A stretch of 7,532 nucleotides of DNA from Deltaproteobacteria bacterium (lineage in GTDB: Bacteria; Desulfobacterota; Desulfobacteria; Desulfobacterales; C00003060). Below, one piece after another: positions 1-5,680 of the stretch (position 1 is the stretch's first letter; the number at the start of each line of letters is the position of its first letter). The stretch spans positions 1-7,532 of the forward strand of contig JAFDGP010000120.1 in NCBI GenBank assembly GCA_019309245.1, written 5' to 3'. The notes under the pieces are model-generated. The model was not told the origin of the DNA and made no database searches. It was given only the letters and a program-made list of their open reading frames with translations. Made by a program: the position numbers and the translations under genes.

Positions 1-2
1 AG

Positions 3-1511
3 ATCGATCACTGGCAACAAGAGATGGCCTTGACCGCGTTTCATCATGCAGCGCCTCAATTTTTGTCTGTGGCCTTAATCTCCAAAACCGGTGACACAGT
101 AGCCACCACTGTACAGGAGGAATCGAAGCAAACGGTGGTCTATAAGAGTCCCGTTTTCCGGAAGGCCCTATCCGGGAAAAGTGCCATCTCGACCGTCATG
201 TTTACAAAGGACAATTTGCCTTCTGTTCAGATGGCCGAACCGGTGAAGCATTTGGGAACAGTAAAACATGTTCTGTGGGGAGTTCTCAACTTGAAGTCCA
301 TCTGGGATATCCTGGACACCATCAATATAGGACAGACCGGACATGTCTTTATTATGGACCTGTCAGGGCGATTGATCGGACATCCCGAGATCGACCGGGT
401 AGTCAAGGCTCTGCCGCCGGAACGGCCCGATGCCTTGATAAAGATCCGAAGATCGCATGTCCCTGTGGAATGGATTGAAAACAATGACCATTCCAAGGTC
501 TACTGCGTCGGCTGTTATATCCCGAAGCTCGATTGGATTGTTGTCCTTTCGCAGAACTATTCGGAAATCTATGGCTACCTCTATGACAATATTTACTGGG
601 CCGGTCTTATCACGGGCTTTGTCTGCCTGGTTGCAATTCTCATCGGATGGAGCGGCGTAAGGCGCTTCCTGACGCCTATTTACAACCTGCACCGGCAAGT
701 TAAGAAAATAGGCATGGGCAATCTGGATCAAAAGGTATCCGTTTCATCCCAGGACGAGATCGGCGAACTGGCCCACGCCTTCAATGAAATGACCGAGTCT
801 CTAAAGGCATTTATTCGCCGCGAAGTAGAAACTGCCAAGGAACTGGTTCATGCCAAGAACCTGGCGGTCCTGGGAACCACATCCAGCAAGGTGACCCATG
901 AGGTGGGAAATCTGTTGAATAATGTGGGCCTTATTTTACCGATATTAAGGGCCGAAAGGCTCAGCCCCAAGGGACAAACCGCCCTGCAGATGCTCGAAAA
1001 GGATTCGGCCAGGATTCGTGAATTCATCCAGGAATTTCTCCAGTTCGCCAAGCCCCCGGAACTGAACCTGAAAAGGGAATCTCTTGAGGCCGTTGCCCGG
1101 GAGGTCCTGGCCGTCTACGAGCCGCAGGCCAAGGTCCGTCAAACGGTTCTCAAGCTGCTCTGGCCCTCGAACCTGCCGCCAGTCCCGGTGGACACGAGGC
1201 TCATATATCAGGTGCTCAACAATCTGGTCAAAAACAGCTTCGAGGCCATGGACCATGCCGGCGGGATCACTGTGGAAGGACGCCTTGAGGATAACCACTT
1301 GCTCATCATCCTGACGGACACCGGACCCGGCATGTCGTCGGAGATAGTAGATCAAATCTTCGACCCCTTTTTTACGACAAAAGGCAAGAAGGGAACCGGT
1401 CTGGGCCTTTCGATTGTCAAAACCATTATGGAGGCCCATCGGGGGACCATTGAATGCCGAAGTAAGCCCGGTTCCGGGACAACCTTTATCCTGGCCCTTC
1501 CTGTGCAGTAA
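3..1511 (+). CDS. Cache-HAMP-HisKA-HATPase membrane sensor histidine kinase (5' end missing)
   Basis: The reading frame is open to the left edge (codons before the Met at 24 read IDHWQQE), so this gene is cut by the window and the Met at 24 is probably internal. Counting from that Met: residues 1-180 are the end of an extracytoplasmic dCache-like sensor (GHVFIMDLSGRLIGHPE at 107-122 is the typical membrane-proximal Cache strand pair). Residues about 190-212 are a transmembrane helix, and 213-265 are HAMP (P218, DEIGELAHAFNEM). HisKA follows with phosphoacceptor H292 in VTHEVGNLLNN. The HATPase domain has the N box (N404), G1 box DTGPGM (432-437), F box FDPFF and G2 box GTGLGLS. It autophosphorylates on ligand sensing and passes phosphate to a response regulator. 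No partner regulator is adjacent downstream in the same unit; it may lie upstream. The usual Pro after HExxN is Leu here. The stop TAA overlaps the next ATG (TAATG). Family assignment is secure; the ligand is unknown. Confidence 0.95.
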   Translation: MDHWQQEMALTAFHHAAPQFLSVALISKTGDTVATTVQEESKQTVVYKSPVFRKALSGKSAISTVMFTKDNLPSVQMAEPVKHLGTVKHVLWGVLNLKSIWDILDTINIGQTGHVFIMDLSGRLIGHPEIDRVVKALPPERPDALIKIRRSHVPVEWIENNDHSKVYCVGCYIPKLDWIVVLSQNYSEIYGYLYDNIYWAGLITGFVCLVAILIGWSGVRRFLTPIYNLHRQVKKIGMGNLDQKVSVSSQDEIGELAHAFNEMTESLKAFIRREVETAKELVHAKNLAVLGTTSSKVTHEVGNLLNNVGLILPILRAERLSPKGQTALQMLEKDSARIREFIQEFLQFAKPPELNLKRESLEAVAREVLAVYEPQAKVRQTVLKLLWPSNLPPVPVDTRLIYQVLNNLVKNSFEAMDHAGGITVEGRLEDNHLLIILTDTGPGMSSEIVDQIFDPFFTTKGKKGTGLGLSIVKTIMEAHRGTIECRSKPGSGTTFILALPVQ

Positions 1512-1663
1512 TGTTCGTATCAGCACTGCGACGGGTCGGGCAAGATCTTGCGGGGACCATATTGCATAACCCGGCGTTCCGGCTGTTCGACAGCCCCGCT
1601 TTAAGCGAGAAGCGATCAAGCGTACGGCAATGGGTTACGGAAAGGCAGAAGAGAAACGCATGA
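1511..1663 (+). CDS. candidate 50-residue coupled small protein, unknown function
   Basis: This ORF was found by reading the gap between the kinase and the cysteine-cluster gene. The ATG at 1511 shares its A with the kinase stop (TAATG), and the TGA at 1661-1663 overlaps the next ATG at 1660 (ATGA). Overlaps at both ends are the classic layout of translationally coupled operon genes and fill the gap exactly. The product begins MFVSALRRVGQDLAG and is basic (many Arg, 3 Lys), without Cys, signal peptide or membrane helix. I do not recognise it. There is no clear Shine-Dalgarno, so translation would depend on reinitiation after the kinase. Against it: the length is short, several Arg codons are of the AGA/AGG/CGA type, and the stretch contains a 12-bp palindrome (1540-1551), so it could instead be a structured spacer. 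Confidence 0.42.
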   Translation: MFVSALRRVGQDLAGTILHNPAFRLFDSPALSEKRSSVRQWVTERQKRNA

Positions 1664-2379
1664 ATTTCGCCGATGCCCCCATGGAAGCTCTGGATCGGAT
1701 CTATGCCTGCTATGACGCCCTGGCAAAAGACTTTACCACGGCCTGCACCCGTGGATGTTCCCTGTGCTGTACCCAGGACGTTACCCTCACCAGTCTTGAG
1801 GGACGCTACCTTCTCCGGCACATCCTCAAAAACGGCCGAGAAGACCTTCTCCTATCCTTTCATGACAACCCCGCGTTGGAAACCGCGGGCAGAGTCGTCA
1901 CCACGAACGAGTTTGCCCAATTATGCTTTTCAGGAAAAGACCTCTCGGAAGACGGCATCCCGTCTGCCCGCCAGCCCTGCAAGTTACTTTCCCACGGACA
2001 GTGTGCGGTCTATGAGGCACGCCCGTTCGGATGTCGGTGTTTTTTTTCGACCCGGCCGTGTGAAAAAGAAGCCTGTGCCGTAGTAGACCCCTTCCTGCTG
2101 ACCCTAAACACCGTCTTTCTGCAATTCATTGAACACATCGACAGGGGGGGATTTTTTGGAAAACTGGAACACGTTGTGGTCGCTTTAGAGCGCCGAATAC
2201 CTTATACGGCCGCAGGTGGCGGCACATGGCCACCAGCCCTGCCCACCAACTGTTCTATTCCCGGCCTGTTGATTCCTCCTGAACACCGCTCACGGATGGA
2301 ACCCATTGTATCGAATTTGGTACAAATCGCATCGGGAATCATTCGTACGGGTCACGCTAATCCGAAAAGATCAAATTGA
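1660..2379 (+). CDS. YkgJ-family (CxxCxxCC) cysteine-cluster protein
   Basis: A 239-residue cytoplasmic protein with no signal peptide or membrane helix. Numbered from the ATG at 1660, it has the two cysteine blocks of the YkgJ/CxxCxxCC family (a putative Zn- or Fe-chelating domain). Block one is CTRGCSLCC with C29, C33, C36 and C37. Block two, about 70 residues later, is CKLLSHGQCAVYEARPFGC with the family signature C-x7-C-x-V-Y-E-x-R-P, then further Cys at 127, 134 and 139. The biochemical role of the family is poorly defined; metal binding is presumed from the cysteines. An in-frame ATG at 1630 would add ten residues. I prefer 1660 because it makes a 4-bp ATGA overlap with the small ORF, and a purine-rich AGAAGAG lies just before it. 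The C-terminal third (about 170-239) is Pro-rich and shows no motif. Runs of T8 (2040-2047) and G7 (2144-2150) lie inside the gene. Confidence 0.85.
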   Translation: MNFADAPMEALDRIYACYDALAKDFTTACTRGCSLCCTQDVTLTSLEGRYLLRHILKNGREDLLLSFHDNPALETAGRVVTTNEFAQLCFSGKDLSEDGIPSARQPCKLLSHGQCAVYEARPFGCRCFFSTRPCEKEACAVVDPFLLTLNTVFLQFIEHIDRGGFFGKLEHVVVALERRIPYTAAGGGTWPPALPTNCSIPGLLIPPEHRSRMEPIVSNLVQIASGIIRTGHANPKRSN

Positions 2380-2404
2380 AGACAGTGACCATATGATATA
2401 CAAT
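2376..2404 (+). promoter_or_regulatory. sigma70-like promoter of the response regulator-kinase pair
   Basis: TTGAAG (2376-2381, 4 of 6 against TTGACA) and TACAAT (2399-2404, 5 of 6 against TATAAT) are separated by exactly 17 bp. The surrounding 68-bp gap is clearly more A+T-rich than the genes. The -35 overlaps the stop codon of the preceding gene. Transcription would start near 2411, giving a leader of about 37 nt that includes the ribosome site AAAGGA (2435-2440), 7 nt before the ATG. A short inverted repeat (TGAT 2421-2424 with ATCA 2431-2434) lies in the leader. Predicted from sequence only. Confidence 0.55.
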
Positions 2405-2447
2405 TAGATAGAAATATTTATGATACAGGCATCAAAAGGAAAATTTT

Positions 2448-3122
2448 ATGCGGATTTTGTTGGTTGAGGACGACCAAAGAATTGCCTCCTTCGTATCAAA
2501 GGGCCTCAGAGAAGAAGGGTTCGCTGTGGATCACGCCGCGGACGGCGTCGACGGATTGCATCTGGCGCTCAATGAGCGATATGACGCGGCCGTGGTCGAC
2601 ATTATGTTGCCCGGACTCAGCGGTCTGGATCTTATTGAGAAACTCCGTCAGGAAGGAATCAACACCCCCGTCATCATTCTCAGTGCCAAGCGCTCTGTTG
2701 ATGACCGCGTAACCGGACTCCAGAGAGGCGGGGATGATTATCTGACGAAACCCTTTTCGTTTTCGGAACTGCTGGCACGTATCAGGGCCCTGATCCGAAG
2801 GGCCGCCAAGCAGGGCTCCGAAACGACCAGCCTTGAAATAGGCGATCTTCGCCTGGATTTGCTCACCCGGGAAGTCATCCGGGCTGGCACGAAGATTGAG
2901 CTGCCGCCTCGCGAGTTCGCCCTACTGGAATTTCTCATGCGTAACGCGGGGCGGGTCGTCTCAAAGACCATGATACTGGAAAATGTCTGGGACTATAACT
3001 TTGACCCTCAAACCGATGTGGTCGAGGTTTTGGTATGCCGCCTGCGGAGCAAGGTGGACAAAGATTTTGACAAAAAGATGATCCAAACCATGCGCGGGAT
3101 CGGCTATGTCCTCAAGCCCTAA
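2448..3122 (+). CDS. OmpR/PhoB-family two-component response regulator
   Basis: A 224-residue regulator of normal family length. The receiver domain (1-118) has the acidic pocket E7/D8/D9, phosphoacceptor D51 in VVDIMLPG, the switch residue S79 in IILSAK and the conserved K101 in LTKPF. The C-terminal winged helix (about 127-224) shows LPPREFALLEFLM, then the recognition helix around DVVEVLVCRLRSKVD and the closing wing IQTMRGIGYVLKP. Phosphorylation by the kinase that follows should promote dimerisation and binding to tandem direct repeats, as is known for the family. The overall pattern (WDYNFDPQTDVV, FSELLARIRAL) is closest to CusR/CopR/QseB-type regulators. No metal-export genes are present, so I do not assign a stimulus. 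The start is supported by AAAGGA 7 nt upstream. The 3' end overlaps the kinase start by 17 bp. A plausible target is the direct-repeat site at 4777-4794. Confidence 0.95.
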   Translation: MRILLVEDDQRIASFVSKGLREEGFAVDHAADGVDGLHLALNERYDAAVVDIMLPGLSGLDLIEKLRQEGINTPVIILSAKRSVDDRVTGLQRGGDDYLTKPFSFSELLARIRALIRRAAKQGSETTSLEIGDLRLDLLTREVIRAGTKIELPPREFALLEFLMRNAGRVVSKTMILENVWDYNFDPQTDVVEVLVCRLRSKVDKDFDKKMIQTMRGIGYVLKP

Positions 3123-4512
3123 CCCAAAGCCCTTTCGCAAAACGGTCGGGTTTCGTCTTACGGCCTGGTATTCGGCGATATTCATTTTCAGCGCGATATT
3201 GCTTTTTGGATTTTCCTACTTCTACATTTCGGCCTCCCTGAAAAAACAGGAGCACCGGGCCATTTCCGCAGAACTCAAGCAACTCGCGTCTCTTTATGCC
3301 ATGGGCGGGCTGGACTACGTGGAGCGTAAGGTTACGGCGCACAGGAAGTTCGAAAGGGATAAACCTTTTCTGGTTCGGATCGGCGGGCCGAACAACGAAA
3401 CGCAACTTTTGATTCTTCCTGCCCAGTGGATGGAGTTCGACATCAAACAGCTTGAACGCATTTCCTGCGAAAACGGCGTCACATGGACATCCCTTCATGG
3501 GAAAAACGGAAAAACCGCTCTTGAGCTGGCCACCATACGCCTGCCCGATCAATCCATTCTCCAGGTCGGAAAGAGTGTTCTGGAGCGCTGGAAGATTCTG
3601 GAGCACTTTCGCCGGTATTTTTTACTGATCCTGGCTCCGCTGGTCGTCCTCGGATTGGCCGGTGGAAGCCTGGTCGCCTTTCGGGCCCTTCGGCCCATCC
3701 GCCACATTATCACGGCGGTCCGCTCCGCGACCTTGGGCAAAATGGACACCCGTGTGGCGAGCACCGGCACGAATGACGAGCTTGGTGAACTGATCACCCT
3801 GTTTAACGAAATGTTGAATCGCATCGAAATGTTGATTGAAGCCATGAGAGATTCTCTGGATAATGTGGCGCATGATCTTCGCACCCCGATGACGCGATTG
3901 AGGGGAATCGCAGAGATGGCGCTGCGTTCCAACCAGAGTGTGGAGGAATGCCGGGAGGCTCTGGCCGAATGTATCGAGGAATCGGAACATATCTTAAAGA
4001 TGCTCGACGCCCTGATGGACATCTCCGAAGCACAGATGGGGGCTATGAAGCTCAACTGCGAACGGATCGACATCGGTGATGTCGTAAACCACATCGGAGA
4101 AGTCTACGGGTACATCGCCGAAGATCGAGGCATCTCCCTTAACATCCGGTCTCCCAAAGGGATTTGGGTTTACGCGGATTCGACAAGGCTGTATCAGGTG
4201 ATTTCAAACCTGCTCGAAAACGCCCTCAAATATACGCCGCGAGGCGGAAGCATCGACGTGGACGCCGCGGCCGATCATAACGAAATCGTGATTGCCGTCA
4301 AGGACACCGGAATTGGGATCCCCGAAGAAGAACTATCCCGGATATGGGACCGCTCCTACCGTGGAGACCAAAGCCGTTCACAATCGGGGCTCGGCCTGGG
4401 TCTTAGCCTGGTCAAGGCCCTGGTCGAGGCCCATAACGGTCGGGTCTCTGTTTCCAGCCGGCCGGGAAAGGGTTCGACATTTACCATCTGTCTTCCCGCC
4501 GCAAAGCCATAA
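3106..4512 (+). CDS. two-TM HAMP sensor histidine kinase, partner of the preceding regulator
   Basis: A 468-residue inner-membrane kinase. TM1 spans about residues 19-41, followed by a periplasmic sensor of about 128 residues (42-169) with no recognised fold, and TM2 spans 171-193. HAMP is 194-246 (P197, DELGELITLFNEML). HisKA carries phosphoacceptor H256 in DNVAHDLRTPMTRLRG. HATPase has the N box NLLENALKYTP (N372), G1 DTGIGIP (400-406), an F-box-like segment IWDRSYRGD with Trp in place of Phe, and G2 SGLGLGLSLV. These are the features of CusS/QseC-like transmitters. The ATG lies 17 bp inside the regulator gene in another frame with GGGA 6 nt upstream, so the pair is translationally coupled and should form one two-component system. 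The signal sensed is unknown. The downstream operon with an exported HtrA-like protein suggests an envelope-related signal, which is inference. Confidence 0.95.
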   Translation: MSSSPNPKPFRKTVGFRLTAWYSAIFIFSAILLFGFSYFYISASLKKQEHRAISAELKQLASLYAMGGLDYVERKVTAHRKFERDKPFLVRIGGPNNETQLLILPAQWMEFDIKQLERISCENGVTWTSLHGKNGKTALELATIRLPDQSILQVGKSVLERWKILEHFRRYFLLILAPLVVLGLAGGSLVAFRALRPIRHIITAVRSATLGKMDTRVASTGTNDELGELITLFNEMLNRIEMLIEAMRDSLDNVAHDLRTPMTRLRGIAEMALRSNQSVEECREALAECIEESEHILKMLDALMDISEAQMGAMKLNCERIDIGDVVNHIGEVYGYIAEDRGISLNIRSPKGIWVYADSTRLYQVISNLLENALKYTPRGGSIDVDAAADHNEIVIAVKDTGIGIPEEELSRIWDRSYRGDQSRSQSGLGLGLSLVKALVEAHNGRVSVSSRPGKGSTFTICLPAAKP

Positions 4513-4520
4513 AATCGGTG

Positions 4521-4567
4521 ATTACCAGTAGAACTGGTGATACGGGGAAGGCCCATGAAAGGGGCCT
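4521..4567 (+). other. two tandem hairpins after the kinase gene
   Basis: Just after the kinase stop, ATTACCAGT (4521-4529) pairs with ACTGGTGAT (4533-4541) around an AGA loop, nine pairs including one G-U. Then AGGCCC (4549-4554) pairs with GGGCCT (4562-4567) around a 7-nt loop. Neither is followed by a T tract, so they are not standard intrinsic terminators. They may protect the 3' end of the kinase message or act with Rho. Apart from these hairpins I see nothing functional between 4513 and about 4765. Confidence 0.35.
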
Positions 4568-4765
4568 CAACACCAAAGTTCTTGTGATGGCCGCTGAATC
4601 CGTGCACCGGCCACCGGCGATCGGATACCGGCACATACACATGGAAACCACGCCGGAAACGGTACAAACTTTTCAATTCTCATCGGCAGAGCCGGTGGAC
4701 TGTGCACAGGTTCACATTATCGCGTCCGGATTTCCAAAATTTTCGACCATTCCAACCTTTCAATT

Positions 4766-4794
4766 TTGTAACCTTTCTGCAAGCTCGCTGCAAG
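4766..4794 (+). promoter_or_regulatory. PhoB/OmpR-type direct-repeat operator
   Basis: CTGCAAG at 4777-4783 is repeated exactly at 4788-4794, an 11-bp period with a 4-bp spacer. A weaker third unit, TTGTAAC at 4766-4772 (4 of 7 matches), continues the same phase upstream. Two 7-bp repeats 4 bp apart, with the last ending 10 bp before the -10, is the known arrangement of pho boxes and other OmpR/PhoB-family activation sites, where the activator replaces a -35. No recognisable -35 exists here. The response regulator encoded at 2448-3122 is the obvious candidate binder, by inference. Confidence 0.55.
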
Positions 4795-4801
4795 GTAGAC
4801 C

Positions 4802-4810
4802 TGTTATACT
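4802..4810 (+). promoter_or_regulatory. extended -10 promoter of the 150-aa/Cys-rich/HtrA-like operon
   Basis: TGTTATACT contains TATACT (5 of 6 against TATAAT) preceded by TG one base upstream, a full extended -10 element. No hexamer 16-18 bp upstream resembles TTGACA, which fits an activator-dependent promoter served by the direct repeats directly upstream. Transcription would start near 4816, giving a leader of about 68 nt before the ATG at 4884. Confidence 0.55.
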
Positions 4811-4869
4811 CCATTCAACAATAGGGTCAGTCAGGTTCAATGAAAATGGAAAGGAAGCCACGAAATTTT

Positions 4870-4878
4870 AAGGAGGAG
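4870..4878 (+). promoter_or_regulatory. near-consensus ribosome binding site
   Basis: AAGGAGGAG, 5 nt before the ATG at 4884, is the strongest Shine-Dalgarno in the window. It fixes the start of the 150-residue gene and suggests that its product is made in high amount when transcribed. Confidence 0.85.
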
Positions 4879-4883
4879 AAACC

Positions 4884-5336
4884 ATGAACACAGTTTTGCA
4901 AGAAAGCGTCGATGCCGTATCGGCGGGCACCCAGACCCTCAAACGAGAGCTTTTTCTGATGGAGCGCCCTGCGACATCCGATGAGAACGGCACAGAAAAA
5001 GACACGTTGGACGTCCTCGCCCGACGGGTGATGCGTCTGGAATTCGAGGTAGCCGGCTTGATGTCCACCTATCTTTCGCTCAGTTATCAATATCCGGCAG
5101 GTCAAACATCGCAAGTCCTTGACGACCTCTGGGGTGTGTTTGTGGCCCTTGACGACATGTACCGGACCATTAACGGGGCGCAACAAGAATCCAGTACCAG
5201 CATGGCCATCCATCCGGCACAAGTAAAACAACTTCAGCTTGTCTGGGTTAAACTGAACAAAAAGACGCGGCAGGCATCCAAACAGCTCGCCGAAGTGAGG
5301 CTCTTGTCCCATGCAAAAAGATACGCCATCCATTGA
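4884..5336 (+). CDS. unrecognised 150-residue helical protein, first gene of the operon
   Basis: I do not recognise the family. The product begins MNTVLQESVDAVSAG, has no signal peptide, membrane helix or Cys, and is rich in Leu, Gln, Lys and Glu. The N-terminal region is acidic/polar (TSDENGTEKDT, 46-56). A central amphipathic stretch (LARRVMRLEFEVAGLM, about 60-75) is followed by an aromatic patch (YLSLSYQYPAG) and more predicted helix (LDDLWGVFVALDDMYRTI). The C-terminus is basic (KKTRQASKQLAEV). This suggests a small soluble all-helical protein, possibly an oligomer or adaptor. The start is fixed by the excellent Shine-Dalgarno. The last 26 bp overlap the next gene in another frame, indicating coupling. 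Expression is probably driven by the direct-repeat promoter upstream. The opposite-strand ORF over the same region lacks such support. Confidence 0.82.
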   Translation: MNTVLQESVDAVSAGTQTLKRELFLMERPATSDENGTEKDTLDVLARRVMRLEFEVAGLMSTYLSLSYQYPAGQTSQVLDDLWGVFVALDDMYRTINGAQQESSTSMAIHPAQVKQLQLVWVKLNKKTRQASKQLAEVRLLSHAKRYAIH

Positions 5337-5598
5337 CGCACCCAAAAGGGCTCTGTATGATTTTCGACAATGCGAGAGCGACAGACCAGAATTAATCAGA
5401 TGCCCTCGGCAGCCCGGAGAACTTCGGATTTCAAAAGGGGCCTGCGCCCGTCAGTACCTCCTGGCACGTAAAAAGAACGCGAAAAACGGCGCCGGGGTGT
5501 TCGGCAATGCCAAGTTGTGGAGCCTGGAAGCTTGCCGCAATTGTCCCACCGGCCGGCGTTGTCTGGAAACGTCGAACCGGAAGAAAAACGTCGGATAG
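5311..5598 (+). CDS. small cysteine-rich protein, possible zinc-binding, unknown function
   Basis: A 95-residue basic protein with six Cys (21, 31, 45, 75, 78, 84). The spacing suggests a metal site: CP in RCPRQPGELRISKGAC, then CRNCPTGRRC near the C-terminus (C-x2-C-x5-C). The layout CP...RIS...C...R...CxxCP.G resembles small zinc-ribbon-like proteins of unknown role, a resemblance from memory that I cannot verify. There is no signal peptide or membrane helix, so it is probably cytoplasmic. It starts 26 bp before the previous stop, with GTGAGG (5295-5300) 10 nt upstream of the ATG, so it should be co-translated with the 150-residue protein. A regulatory or nucleic-acid-binding role is possible because of the Lys/Arg content, but this is inference. 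Confidence 0.75.
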   Translation: MQKDTPSIDAPKRALYDFRQCESDRPELIRCPRQPGELRISKGACARQYLLARKKNAKNGAGVFGNAKLWSLEACRNCPTGRRCLETSNRKKNVG

Positions 5599-5680
5599 CA
5601 GGCTTGCATGATAATGTCCTGTTGGCTTACTCATAAGAAGAGCTTTGCACAACACACTGATCGGCTACCGGGAGCGCAAA

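Noticed and set aside
945..1619. 224-codon - strand ORF opposite the first kinase
   Set aside because: It lies over the conserved HATPase region, whose + strand motifs are unmistakable, and is a shadow frame.
4518..4871. 117-codon + strand ORF between the kinase and the 150-aa gene
   Set aside because: It has no ribosome site, its composition is irregular with no domain-like pattern, and it runs through the hairpins, the direct repeats and the promoter. Its stop merges into the Shine-Dalgarno of the next gene. It reads as a regulatory gap.
4827..5345. 172-codon - strand ORF opposite the 150-aa gene
   Set aside because: It mirrors a + strand gene that has an excellent ribosome site, promoter and downstream overlap. 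The reverse product shows no family features.
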